NCBI GenBank assembly: GCA_031772625.1
Contig: CM062817.1
Coordinates: forward strand, 886,452,184 to 886,516,183
Direction of reading: 5' to 3'
Length of the DNA: 64,000 bases
Source: Pinus tabuliformis
Taxonomy: Eukaryota; Streptophyta; Pinopsida; Pinales; Pinaceae
The translations under genes and the position numbers were made by a program. Shown here piece by piece: positions 11,915-22,910 of this stretch; position 1 is the first letter of the stretch; each line of letters starts with the position of its first letter. The notes below the pieces were generated by a model. It did no database searches. It was given only the letters and a program-made list of their open reading frames with translations, and had not been told where the DNA came from.

Positions 11915-12690
11915 GCAATGTCTTTCAACGGATTGCGATTGGAGTATGCTCTTGAGGGCAACTCAAACTATATTGCATGGAAGGACAGGATGGAGGCAAT
12001 ATTGGATGATAATGGGCTGAAGGAGTTCATAGATATGGATATCCCAAAGCCTACTGATGCTGCTGAGGCAGAAGTTTGGCAAAAGAAGACTGCAAAATGT
12101 CGAAGGATTCTGTTGGAGGGCGTGAAGGATGACATTGTGTCCAGCCTCCATGGAAAGGCTACTCCATATTTGATGTGGAAATCATTAACATAATTATTCC
12201 AAAGCAAGAGCGATCAGAGGAAGCTGGCACTCAAAGATAAACTCAGAAACATCAAATGCGAGAAGGGTGACAGTATTCCCAAGTATCTCACGAAGTTCAC
12301 TTAGTGTTGAGATGAGCTGGGAAGTGTGGGGGTTACTGTCGATGATGAGGACTTGGTGAGCTTGGCTCTCCTTGGTCTTCCGAAGAGTTGGCATTCCTAT
12401 CAGGACTCTGTCAATGGTCGGGAGAAATTTCCAGGATGGGAAAGACTATGGTCAGATCTTGTGCAGGAGGAGATCAGGCGGAGTACTAGGGATGGATCTT
12501 CGTCAAAGGGAGCTGATGAAGAGAATTGTGCTTTGGCTGCCAAAGCAAAGAAAGGGAAGAGCAAGAAATCTTCTCAGTCTGGTGCGAAAGGAAAGAAGCA
12601 GGATATGTCCAAGGTGAAGTGTTTTCACTGTCACCAGCACGGACACTATGCCACTAATTGTCCGTAGAAGAAGAAGAACAAGTAGGCTGC
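11915..12690 (+). pseudogene. element B gag region, fossil
   Basis: It opens with MSFNGLRLEYALEGNSNYIAW-type sequence, a standard copia gag N terminus (LxGxNYxxW), continues through the helical gag domain and ends with a basic stretch and the zinc knuckle CFHCHQHGHYATNC near 12629-12664 (CX2CX4HX4C). It is not continuous. Confidence 0.9.
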
Positions 12691-12742
12691 TGGATCTTCA
12701 GCAGGAGAGGCTCTAGCCTCACAGTTTGAGCTTGATTTTTCA

Positions 12743-13050
12743 TTGATCGCATGCTTGGTTTCAAGTGTGATGGGATCAGTGTGGTTCTTGGACAGTGGTG
12801 CGTCATTTCACATGACGGGAGATAGAGATTTGTTCTCTGATCTGGAGGACAAAGATCTTGGAGTGCACATCGAGATGGGCGATGATGGTAGATACAGTGC
12901 GACCGATATCGGTACCATTTCCTTTGAGAGGGAGTCTGGTAAACCCTTCGTATTGAAGGAAGTCATGCATGTTCCAGGATTGACGAAGAATCTCATCTCA
13001 GTAGCGATGTTAGAAGACAAGGGGTATGATGTTGTTTTCAGTGAGGGAAA
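12743..13050 (+). pseudogene. element B aspartic protease region, fossil
   Basis: WFLDSGASFHMTG, the copia retropepsin active-site motif, lies near 12783, followed by VMHVPGLTKNLISVAMLEDKGY near 12963. This is the conserved protease segment between gag and integrase. Confidence 0.92.
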
Positions 13051-13159
13051 GGCTTTCCTGCGTAGCAAGACAACTGGTGAGACCCGGAAGATAGGGGTTC
13101 GAGTGAGGAACCTTTATCAGTTGCATGTAGATGGATGCACAACAATGGCGGGCAAGGTA

Positions 13160-14330
13160 GAAGGATTGGTGAGCAGGGATGATGGCGAGTTGTGGCACAG
13201 GAGATTGGGTCACCTTCACCATGGAGCCTTGAAGATACTGCAGTAGATCACTACAGGGCTTCCTAAAGGCACCCTTGCGCAGTCAGATCAGTGCAAGGGG
13301 TTTGGGGAAGTTTGTGAAAGCCACCTTTCATGAGAAGGATAGTCGCGCCACGACGATCCTTGAGAGAATAAACACAGACGTGTGTGGACCTTTCTCAGTT
13401 GCTTCGACAGCAAAACACAGGTATTATGTGATTTTTGTTGATGATTTCTCTCGCAAGTGCTGGATCTTCTTCATGCAGAAGAAGAGCGAGACATATTCAA
13501 AGTTCTGTGAATTCAAAGCACTGGTCGAGAAGGAGTCGGGGAAGAAGGTGAAGGCTCTTAGGAGCGATAATGGTGGTGAATACATCTTGGACGAGTTCAA
13601 GGATTTTTGCAAGGCAGAAGGGATTCTAGAGAGCTCATAGCTCCCCATAACCCACAACAGAATGGGGTAGCTGAGCGGAAGAACAGAACGATTGTGGGTG
13701 CTGCACGGGCAATGTTGCATGATCAGGGCCTACCCCTTCACTTGTGGGCGGAAGCATGCAATACAACAGTTTATGTGCAGAACCGTTGTCCTCATAGGAT
13801 ACTTGGCATGAGTACACCTGAGGAGACTTATTCTGGTAAGAAGCCCGATCTTTCTCATTTGAGGATTTTTGGTGCTAACGTTTACATGCATGTGACGAAG
13901 GATGCCAGGAAGAAGTTGGAGTCGACCGCAGAGGTTGGGATATTTGTGGGGTACACTGATACGCCCCACAACTATCGTGTGTATTTGCCAGACAGTGGTA
14001 AAACTGTTGTGCGACGGGATATAAAATTTCAGGAGGAGAAAGCCATGAAGTGTTCGCTTGAGAGGGAGCTACACTTGCATGCAGATGAGGAGCTATTAGT
14101 TCCTAAGGATGAGCTTCAGGATGTGGATCAACCACAGGACGAGGTTCATGGAGTGGAAGAGACCACTCATGCAGCGCCAACCATCAGAGGGCGAAAGCAC
14201 TTGACAGAAGCTGAGCGATTGGCTCAAGATGCAGAGAAAGTTGTAGGACCACCTACAGCCCAACGCAGGCAGAGACAGTCACCTGATCGGTACACTAGAT
14301 ATGGATCTGATGAGCAAGTGTGTTGTGACT
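13160..14330 (+). pseudogene. element B integrase region, fossil
   Basis: It starts with the pre-integrase motif LWHRRLGHLHHGAL near 13190, then the core with NTDVCGPFS, FVDDFSRKCWIFF, LRSDNGGEY and NGVAERKNRTI. These carry the three acidic positions of the DDE core. The C-terminal part includes LRIFGANVYMHV and GIFVGYTDTPHNYRVYLPDS, typical of copia. Confidence 0.92.
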
Positions 14331-14339
14331 GAGCCATCC

Positions 14340-15100
14340 TCTTTCGAGGAAGCTGTGGAGGATCCCGCATGGGTAGACGCCATGGTGGAAGAGTATGATT
14401 CTATTGTCAGAAACAGTGCATGGGAGATTGTTCCTAGACCGGAAGGGAAATCAGTGGTGGGTTCGAGATGGATCTACAAGGTCAAGCAGGCAGCTGACGG
14501 GAGTGTGGATAAGTACAAGGCAAGATTTGTTGCCCGAGGCTTTTCACAGATAGAGGGGATCGATTATGAGGAGACCTTTGCACCTGTTGCAAGGTATTCT
14601 TCCTTACGGACGATTCTTACTCTCTCAGCGCAGATGGGATGGCACATTCATCAGATGGATGTGAAGACTGCGTTCCTCAATGGAGTCATTGAGGAGGAGG
14701 TGTACATTGAGCAGCCCGAAGGCTTTGAGGTCTTCAGTAGCGAGTCGCATGTGTGCAAGCTCAAGAGAGCGCTGTATGGGTTGAAGAAAGCACCACGTGC
14801 TTGGTACACACGGATAGACAGCTATTTCACAGGACTTGGATTCTCCAAGAGCGAGGCGGATCCTAACCTATACCAGATTGTGGTGGAGGGTAAGTTGCTT
14901 ATCATTGTACTGTATGTTAATGATTTGATTCTAACGGGTGATGAGCTGTTGATACTGTCATGCAAGAAGGATCTTGCTACAGAGTTTGAGATGAAGGACT
15001 TGGGCCTCCTTCACTATTTCCTAGGATTGGAAATATGGCAGCGCAGTGGTGGACTGTTTGTTTCTCAGGGCAAGTATGCTTGGGAGATACTGGAGAAGTT
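14340..15100 (+). pseudogene. element B reverse transcriptase region, fossil
   Basis: Clear copia RT motifs in order: SRWIYKVKQAADGSVDKYKARFVARGF near 14463, MDVKTAFLNG near 14656, LKRALYGLKKAPRAWY near 14760, the catalytic box region near 14910, and MKDLGLLHYFLGLEI near 14991. This is the best-preserved coding part of the element. Confidence 0.95.
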
Positions 15101-15169
15101 CAACATTCATGGCTACAAGCCTGTTGATACTCCTCTTCCTGGAGGTTGGAGGAAGGAGGATGCCACTTC

Positions 15170-15850
15170 GGGAGAAGAAGTGGATGCCACTATTTATCGA
15201 CAGTTGGTGGGGTCACTGATGTATTTGGTCAATACACAACCTGATATATGCTATGCAGTTAACCAGCTTTCACATGCTATGGTTAAGCCTACCAAGCTCT
15301 TCTGGAAGGCGGGCAAGCATGTATTGCGCTACTTGAGAGGCACATCGGGATATGGTTTGTGGTACAGACAGGAGGATGAGGTGAAGCTATGTGGCTTCAC
15401 GGATGCAGATTGGGCAGGGAGCCCAACAGACAGAAAGAGCACATCAGGAGGGGTCTTTAGTATTGGATCGACAACAGTTTCTTGGTACACCAGGAAGCAG
15501 AGATCCGTGGCACTCAGTTTAGTGGAGGCCGAGTATATGGCAGCAAGTTTGGCTGCATGCGAGGCTATATGGATGAGGAAGATCTTGGTTGGTTTGTTCG
15601 GTTCTCATTTAGATCCTACTGTGATTTACTGTGATAACTAGAGTTGCATTAAACTCTCGGCTAATCCTGTATTTCATGATAGATCTAAGCATATTGACAT
15701 TAGGTACCATCATATCAGAGATTGTATGCAGCGGAGGATCATGTTGCTTTCATACATTCCAACGGAGGATCAGGATGCTGATATTCTGACAAAGGTTCTC
15801 ACCAGGAGCAAATTCAAGTACCACCGAGGCAGGATAGGGGCTGCTGATAA
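15170..15850 (+). pseudogene. element B RNase H region and pol 3' end, fossil
   Basis: The region contains YRQLVGSLMYLVNTQPDICYAV, then LCGFTDADWAGSPTDRKSTSGG near 15388 and ALSLVEAEYMAA near 15510, the standard copia RNase H motifs. Remnants of the C-terminal 'KHIDIRYHHIRD' segment follow, up to the polypurine tract. Confidence 0.92.
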
Positions 15851-15863
15851 TCCATATCTTGTC

Positions 15864-15872
15864 GAGAGGGAG
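15864..15872 (+). promoter_or_regulatory. element B polypurine tract
   Basis: GAGAGGGAG directly precedes the 3' LTR start at 15873. This is the expected plus-strand primer of a copia element. Confidence 0.88.
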
Positions 15873-17012
15873 TGTTGAGATTGCAACAAGCTGATGGAGC
15901 TTAGTGAAAAGAGTCGCCTTTACTAAGTGGGACCGCAGGCAAATTATTGCGAGTTCTATTTTTGATCACAATGTGGATGATCACAGTGTGGGTGATCACA
16001 GTGTGAGTGATCACAATGTGGGTGACCAAAGTGTGGGTGACCACAATGTGGGTGATCAAAGTCTATTTTTAGACTGGCTGTCAAAAATAGGAAAGTCAAA
16101 TATTATTGTCTCATAATAATATTTGGACTATAAACTTGATCTTATTCTCTTGGAGCACTTCAGTTTGAGCTACAGATGTGGCCCATGTAGCTTTCAGAAG
16201 GAAGTACGCTTTTCTTATGAGTCAGTTGAGTTGTTTCATGCATGACTTCAGTTAGAACTCAATCAGTCGAGTTTGGTGGAGTTGATTGTGGAGTTGATGG
16301 AGTTGTGTTCAGTCTGACTTGGTTAAATTAGCTGTAGTTAGTCTAACTGCAAATAGACTAATGATGAGTTGTTAAACTAATTATTAACTCACAATACAAC
16401 TATAGAATACATCAGTTAACTCAGTTTCATGTCAGTGCATGTTCAGTTCAGCAGGGACAGGTGTTAGAGAATCAGATTGCTATCAGTTGTGACTATAGTT
16501 GTGCATCAGATCTTGCACAATCAAGGGATGGAGTATGCCAATGAGTTTGCTCATGTATTTTCCCAGTTTGTAGCTTCTGCTCACGTCTTACACATTGTGA
16601 GTGATTCTTTAGAGGTGAAATACGAGTTTGGTAGACCATTCTCATTCATTCTTGAGCAGGTATTGAGCAGTGGAGGCATGCAAGTAGTGGAATAGATTTG
16701 GAGATCAGATCTTAGTTGTATTGTGTGTAACAGGTGGATCTGGTACTGGATTGCTTGTGATAAGCATTGTACTTTGTAATTTTACATGGTCTCAATCATT
16801 AATATACATATAGTGTGGGGTTTTTAGCGAGATGCTTTCCCCGGGTTACATACTGTGTTAATGTGTGAATGCTATTGATGTTTTATTGTTATTGATGCTG
16901 CTATATTGATGATCAACGTAGAGGAGCTTATGTATTGTGTATGTATTCCACAATAGTACATGATCAGGATAATCTCTGTTGAATATGTGTTAAATTATTC
17001 AAAATTTATACA
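15873..17012 (+). repeat. element B 3' LTR
   Basis: It starts TGTTGAGATTGCAAC and ends TTTATACA, 1140 bp, about 97% identical by eye to 10504-11658. It is followed by the AATTC target copy and then the rest of element A's LTR. Confidence 0.95.
15971..16060 (+). repeat. 15-bp minisatellite in B's 3' LTR, six units
   Basis: Six 15-bp units are seen here, one fewer than in the 5' LTR. The missing unit is one of the two neighbouring GACCAAA-type units of the 5' copy. Confidence 0.92.
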
Positions 17013-17017
17013 AATTC
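17013..17017. repeat. target-site duplication of element B, right copy
   Basis: AATTC immediately follows B's 3' LTR and matches 10499-10503. The next bases (GGCCTTCAAGGAGAG) resume element A's LTR exactly where it was interrupted. Confidence 0.95.
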
Positions 17018-17658
17018 GGCCTTCAAGGAGAGTCAAAGTCAATCCAAAATAGTTCGTTCAAAGGAGAGACAAATATTGTTGTAATTTTTGCGATCAGATC
17101 TGAAGTCAACACTGAGGTCAATGCTGGTCAACTTGTCTAAAACACCTCAGTTTCTATGCCCAACAACTCGGCCTAGGAAAATTGAAATTCTGCTATGAAA
17201 AACAAAGTCAAAGATGGTCAAATTAGCTTTGGTCAACGCTGGATTGTTGCTCTGAAATTTCAGCCTGTTCTATCCCTGAAATTTTTTGCCTCCTGCCACA
17301 CTTGCAAAGAAGAGAGAGAGGTTACTCAAGCTGTACGAACTAATCAAGAGAAGAGGGAGAGATGAAATGATGTGATGAGTGGTTTCCAACTGAGGAGAGA
17401 GGTCACTCCTATTTATACAATTCGTTGAGGGTGAGGAGACACATCCATTAGGCTTCTTGAGCCTACATTTGACTAAGGCCGACCTTGACAATTTGTGCAA
17501 GAGAGAGAATAAATTCAAAATTCCACTTCTGCTTGTCAGAATGAGATGATGTTTATATCAAAATTGGACCTCTTGAAAGGAGGAATCCAATGCAATAAAT
17601 ATATCCATAATATGAGTTGTCCCAAGGTGGAATTTAGCCCTAGTTGCCAATTTTAACA
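17018..17658 (-). repeat. element A 5' LTR, second part (right of element B)
   Basis: This aligns with 4570-5210 of the other LTR and ends at TTTTAACA. It contains the LTR's TATA box. After it comes the target duplication atatc and then histone H3 coding sequence. Confidence 0.92.
17409..17417 (-). promoter_or_regulatory. TATA box of element A's 5' LTR
   Basis: The minus strand reads TATAAATAG here, and the same box occurs in the 3' LTR at 4961-4969. This marks the former promoter of element A. Confidence 0.6.
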
Positions 17659-17998
17659 ATATCACACACAGATTCTTATCCTCATAGAGACCCGCAAGAT
17701 ATGCCCCCTTCGCTTCTTGCAGATCTTCCACAACAAAGGACTGGAACCTCAAATCCATCTTGAAGTCATAAGCAATTTCCTTGAATAGACGTTGAAAGGG
17801 AGGCTTCCTTATAAGAAGTTTTGTGCTCTTCTGTTACTTTCAGATCTCATGTGGGGCAACAGTGCCCAGATTAAATCCGTGAGGCTTCTTCATTCCACCC
17901 ACCATTGGCGTAGATTTCCTAGCAGCCTTCATTGCAAGTTTCTTACTCGGTGCCTTCCCGTCAGTGCACTTATGGGTAGTCTGCTTTGTTCGGGCCAT
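17659..17998 (-). pseudogene. histone H3 pseudogene, N-terminal piece (codons 1-113)
   Basis: Reading from ATG at 17998 gives [20 protein letters not shown] and continues collinearly with histone H3 for 113 codons plus one base, with no indel and no intron. Recognisable segments include [20 protein letters not shown] and LYEDKNLC. Lysines 4, 9, 14, 18, 23, 27 and 36 are kept. Two in-frame stops replace Arg52 and Tyr54, and over the whole gene about 39 of 136 positions differ from canonical plant H3. Phe41 and the lack of introns favour a replication-type H3.1 origin; positions 31, 87 and 90 are uninformative. The first five bases (gccat, 17994-17998) are the target duplication of element C, and the last five (atatc, 17659-17663) that of element A. 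Confidence 0.96.
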
Positions 17999-19551
17999 TG
18001 ATCCAAATGGATCCTAGAAAACCCTCTAAGTCTTCAAAGTCTTTTAAACATTCAAGACTATCGAAAAAGACGAGCCTTTTTAAAAGTTGGATTACACTAT
18101 CGAGAGGAAAAAACATAGAGAAAACATTGAAAAACAGAGTATTGACGGTTTAAAACTACTTTGCATGAAAGCCATCAGATCTGGCCAATCAATGGTCTAG
18201 ATCAAATCGACAAATCGCAATTGGCAGTGGCAAGTGGAGGCTATCGGCAGGGACCACATGGTATATGTGACATCGATCAGTGGGGTCAACGAGGACCATC
18301 GATCAAGCACGCAGATTGATGATCCAAGTTGAACCGTGATATTGCAATTGGAGCAACATAGAGGAGTGGGGCCAATTCATGTGATTGCGATAGCCGGACC
18401 TGACGCGATTATAAATAAAAACATATATATTTTGAGTTTCGTAAAACAACATTTTCCTTTGTGTTTGCATTTTTCATTAAATAAACGAAATATGAAGGAA
18501 AAGCGCCGATGAGATGAAACCAGACTCGAAAGGGTTTATGAATGCATATGCATAATATTTCAAGTCCGTCTAAAGCCATTTTATGGGGTTTTTCAGTGTT
18601 TAATGTATTTTTTTAATACAAAGGAAACAAGTGGGATTTCGGGCAGTCGTAGGTGGTAAGTGGTTTTTCTGGGCTCTACCTGAGCCCATACACTAGCTGC
18701 CACGTGTCCAGGCCTTGGAGAGAGAAAACCACTCTTTTCGGGCGGTTAACCCCTGTACAAATGAGCTGCCCGAAATGAACCTTAGCCGTTGGATCCAGAT
18801 CTCCCAAATCAATGGTGGGGATGCAATAAGAAACATAAAGGCGGACCCAATAAGAGTTATAAAGGGAATTTATAGTACTTCAAATCTGATAAATGATAGT
18901 TTGGTGAATTTCTTGTGTTTTTATTGTATTTCTCTGTGAACACAGAGAATGCTGTAGCTAGGGATTTTAAGGGCCCCAATGACCCATTCCGTTACAGAAT
19001 AGGTGGCCACCATCCCTGAAAGCATTTAGCAATGATTACTAACGCTCAGAGGGGGATATGAGTGGACAAAGGCCAGGAAGCTAGAGAGCCCGAGAAGGAG
19101 AAACAAGCAGACAGGGCCGATTGGCTTTAAAGCCACAGACTGAAAGAGATAGAGGCAAGTAGTGCTGAGATAGAGAGAAAACAGAGACAAAGAGTTAGTG
19201 AGGAGAGTTTGTGTACTCAGAAAGACTTGGGGAATCCAAGTAAACCATCACTATTTTGTATATGTTGTGTGAGACTCAAATTGAACTCACTTCTATAAAA
19301 ATATGCTTCTGAAGACATAATAGAGAGGTTACCACTGAAGGCTAGACCAGGAGACGTAGCCCAGGAGTGTTGGGTGAACTCCTTATTAAACTTTCTGTGT
19401 TTATGTGTGTTTGTCTATTATGTTCTTTAACTGCTTCATTGTCTATATATTTCGCAATCTTATCGATCCATTGCACAAAGTAACATAGGAAAATCCATGC
19501 ACCTGAGTCTATAATACCTTAATAATGGTCTAAGATCTCATTATCAAATCA
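17999..19551 (+). repeat. element C 5' LTR
   Basis: It starts TGATCCAAATGG and ends CAAATCA. A likely TATA box (TATAAAG) lies at 18858-18864. It is slightly longer than its partner because of one internal length difference. Confidence 0.9.
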
Positions 19552-19553
19552 AG

Positions 19554-19565
19554 TGGTATCAGAGC
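19554..19565 (+). promoter_or_regulatory. element C primer-binding site
   Basis: TGGTATCAGAGC, complementary to initiator-methionine tRNA, lies two bases after the LTR end. This primer type is common in chromoviruses as well as copia elements. Confidence 0.9.
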
Positions 19566-19734
19566 TTTAGGTTTGCTAAGGTTAGACAAGCTTGTGCTGG
19601 ATTGTTGAATGCTAACTAGGTTAAAGCTCAAATTAGGAGAAGGAGAACTGGTTGAGGCTAACCCAGAAATTGGAAGAGTCTATCCTAGGAGAAAAATGGT
19701 AGAACATGTCTCATTGGAATCAGAATCTTAGTTC

Positions 19735-20660
19735 ATGGACAATTTCATGGCCATGAGAGCCATGGTGGAAGAGATGTATCGAGAATTTAAGAAGGGTCGA
19801 GGTGAAAGCACCTCAACACCCAAACAAGACAAAGGAACAAAGGAACCTCTTCTAGATGGCCATTTAGAAGGCAAAGGGAAAAGGGAAGAGCTTCCTCCAT
19901 CAACACTTCCTTCTAGTCCTGAAAATAAAAAGAAGAAAACATCTTTGATTAAATTAGATGTAAAATTTGATTTTACAATATATGATGGAGAATTAAATGC
20001 AGAAAAGCTAGATAACTGGATTAGACAAATTAATGTGTATCGCAGGGTGCAGAACATCGATTCAAAAAGGAGAAAGATTTAGCTGGCCAGCCTTCACCTT
20101 GGAGGAACTGCCCTAGTGTGGTGGGAAGACAGGACACAATCTGATTTGAAGAAGCATGGTAAAATTCTTTCTACTTGGAGTGAATTTGTTTCTTCCATTA
20201 AAAAAAAAATTCTATCCACTAGCTTATATGCAACAAGCAATGATGAGTTGGCAAACTCTTTGCCAATTAAAGGGGCAAAGTGTACAAAGTTATACCCAGG
20301 AATTTAGAAAAAGAGCTTTAATTTTAGGTATTTCTCTAGACTCACCTGAAAATTTGTTGAAGTATATAGGTGGTTTGCATAGTTATTTTAGGCGCACCAT
20401 TCTCATGTTTAATCCTACTAGCATAGATGAGGTATCATTTCAGGCTACACATCTAGAGGCTAGAGGCAAGAATGTGAACCTAGAGATTGGGGGATCATCA
20501 AAACCCACTGCAAGCAAGAAGAAGGAAAAGAGGAAGTAGAAATGGAAGGAGAGGAAGACAAACATTGTACAAAAAGACAAACCTTCATGCACTCACTACA
20601 AGAAGGATGGACATGATGATGAACACTGCTGGTCTTTGCATCCGGAGCTGAAACCCAAGA
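19735..20660 (+). pseudogene. element C gag region, fossil
   Basis: The gag part carries a charged Lys/Glu-rich N terminus, then the Ty3-type gag helical domain (FDFTIYDGELNAEKLDNWIRQI, LAYMQQAMMSWQTLCQLKGQ, SVQSYTQEFRKRALILGI), and ends in a zinc-knuckle-like segment near 20586-20635 followed by LHPELKPKK. Confidence 0.88.
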
Positions 20661-20819
20661 AGTTCGGTGGTAAGAAGAAGAAGACCGTTGCTGCTATTCA
20701 GAAGGATTTGGGGTCAAACTCAGGTGATGAAACAACAGTCACAACCACAGGTGTAAAAGGTAAAAATTCTGAAGCATCTACTAGTAATTCTGCACAATCT
20801 ATTGATAATGAAGACAATG

Positions 20820-21390
20820 AGAGGAAAAGACATGAGCTTTTTCATATTAGAGTTATTTCCAAGCATAAAAAAATTGATACTTTATTTGATAGTGGTTCAC
20901 AAGTAAATTTGATTTCTAAAACAATTGTAAAGAAGTTGGGCTTACTAACAACACCTCACAAGAAGCCATATCCATTAGGTTGGGTATGTGAGAAAGCAAA
21001 ACTACAAGTGACTAGGCAATGTAAACTTAGGTTTGCTATTGGGTCAACTTTTGTAGATGAGGTTGAGTTAGATATAGTCCCCTTGGATATATGTGGTATT
21101 GTTTTAGGAAGTCCTTACTTGTATGATAGAAAAGCCATTTTCTATAGAACTGAAAATAATTATCAACTCACAAAATATGGAATAGAATATATTGTAAGAG
21201 ATCATCAGCTCAGAAATAACTATACTCTCATAAATCCAGGGCAGATGAAAAGAATTGTAAATGCATGCAAGCAATTTTTACTAATGGTTGTAAAGGAAAA
21301 GACCCCTGATAAAACCAATGCATTTGAAGGCTGTGATGCTAAACAGAAAGATGATTTAGAAAAAGTTGTTTCAGAATATGATATCCTATT
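20820..21390 (+). pseudogene. element C aspartic protease region, fossil
   Basis: LFDSGSQVNLIS near 20883 is the retropepsin active-site motif of Ty3/gypsy elements, followed by DICGIVLGSPYLYDRKA-type sequence near 21090, which is the usual second half of the protease. A linker to RT follows. Confidence 0.88.
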
Positions 21391-21469
21391 TCAATAACCT
21401 AAAGGTTTGCCACCCAAAAGGGAAATAGTACATGATATTCACTTGCAGTAAGATGCTCCATTTCCTAAC

Positions 21470-22600
21470 ATTGGAATGTACAAGTTATCCGCTTTAGAGA
21501 ATGCGGAGATCAAGAAGCAGGTACAAGAGCTGCTCGATAAAGGGTTCATAAGGCCAAGCACATCACCATGTGGATCTCCAATTGTGTTGGTGAGAAAGAA
21601 AGATGGTTCATGGAGGATGTGCATTGATTACAGAGTACTGAATAAAATAATGATCAAGAATCGTTATCCTCTTCCTCACATTGATGATATATTAGATTAA
21701 TTGAAAGAAGCTATTTAATTTTCCAAGTTGGACTTGCGTGGTGGCTATCATCAGGTTAGAGTTGCAGAACAAGATGCATGGAAGACTGCTTTCAAAACAA
21801 AGCAAGGGCTCTATGAATGGCTAGTTATGCCTTTTGGTTTAACTAATGCTCCTGCCACTTTCATGAGAGTTATGAATGATGTACTCAAGCCTTTATTGAT
21901 GATTTTGTAATTGTATGTTTAGACGACATTCTTGTTTTCAGTAAAACATGGGAAGAAAATTTAAAGCATGTAAAGCATACTCTAGATGTTTTGAAAAGAG
22001 AAAATCTCTATGTGAAATTATCAAAATGTGAATTTGGCAAAACATCTTTGAATTATTTGGGTCATATTGTAGGGGGTGGTGAATTAAAGATAGATCCCTC
22101 TAAGGTTGAAGTCATTGTGAACTGGCCTAAACCCAAATATGCTACAAAAGTTAGGAGCTTTCTAGGAGCAACACAATATTGGAGAAATTTTATTGCCAAC
22201 TTTTCCTTGATTGTAGCTCCCTTACATGCTTTGAGAGGATTGAACAAGGTGTTTCAGTGGGGAGGCAAAAAATAGAAAGCCTTCGACACCTTGTAAGAAA
22301 AAATTAGTGCAACACCAGTACTAGCATTTCCAGATCTTCAAAGATCATTTGAGATTGAAACAGATGCCAATGACTATGCCATGGGAGTAGTGTTGATGCA
22401 GCATGGTAAACCCATATGTTATCATTATGAGACATTTACTTTTGCAGTAGTTAATTATGCCACATATGATAAAGAATTGTATGCATTAGTATAGAGTGTG
22501 AAAAAGTGGAAACATTACCTATTGGGCAAGGAAACAGTTATACACACTGATCATCAACCACTTTAATATTTACACTCACAAACTAAATTGTAGCAATCAA
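21470..22600 (+). pseudogene. element C reverse transcriptase and RNase H region, fossil
   Basis: RT motifs in order: [18 protein letters not shown] near 21583, LPHIDDILD near 21675, [12 protein letters not shown] near 21728, [14 protein letters not shown] near 21825, and the LDD box with DILVFSK near 21920. RNase H follows with an ETDAN-type segment near 22360, KELYALV near 22470 and the TDHQPL motif near 22548. Confidence 0.92.
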
Positions 22601-22910
22601 GACACTATAGGTGGATGGGTTTTCTACAACAGTTTCATCTTGTCATCAGATATAAGAAAGGCATGCACAATAAAGTTGCGTATATGCTATCAAGACCAAT
22701 CATAAATGCATCTACTATACTTAAGCATAACTTAGTATTGCATGAAGGCTACATTGAACAATATGCTCAAGATGTAGATTTTAAATATGTATATGCAACT
22801 TTAAGTCATGGAAAACAAGTAGAAGAATTGGATTATCATGTTAAGGACCAACTCTTATATCATTTGGGAAAGTTATACATTCCTCAAACTGAAAGAGTTA
22901 ACATAATCTG

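Larger units (their letters stand above)
10504..17012 (+). mobile_element. element B: Ty1/copia retrotransposon, near full length, fossil
   Basis: A 6.5-kb copia with LTRs of 1155 and 1140 bp, an initiator-Met primer-binding site, a polypurine tract, and gag, protease, integrase, RT and RNase H in Ty1/copia order. It lies in the 5' LTR of element A, in the opposite orientation, with a perfect 5-bp AATTC target duplication. The two LTRs differ by roughly 35-40 substitutions (about 3%), making B the youngest element dated here. Structurally it looks whole, but its reading frame has about five or six breaks. Confidence 0.96.
4131..17658 (-). mobile_element. element A: Ty1/copia retrotransposon, fossil, interrupted by element B
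   Basis: A minus-strand copia element with an LTR of about 1080 bp at each end and the order gag, protease, integrase, RT, RNase H between them. The primer-binding site matches the initiator-Met type (TGGTATCAGAGT on the minus strand) next to the 5' LTR, and a purine-rich GAGAGGGAG precedes the 3' LTR. Target duplications gtatc (4126-4130) and atatc (17659-17663) agree at four of five bases and fall inside histone H3 codon 113. Element B lies inside the 5' LTR; without B the element is about 7.0 kb. The LTRs differ at roughly 10-12% of sites by eye, making A older than B and C. The coding part is broken many times, probably a dozen or more. Confidence 0.92.

Noticed and set aside
4055-17998. 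H3 as an intact or spliced functional gene
   Set aside because: Two in-frame stops and 13.5 kb of LTR elements with target duplications separate the parts; the joins are insertion scars, not splice sites.
17792-18001. Plus-strand open frame over the H3 region
   Set aside because: It is the antisense shadow of the minus-strand H3 coding sequence, which explains its openness.
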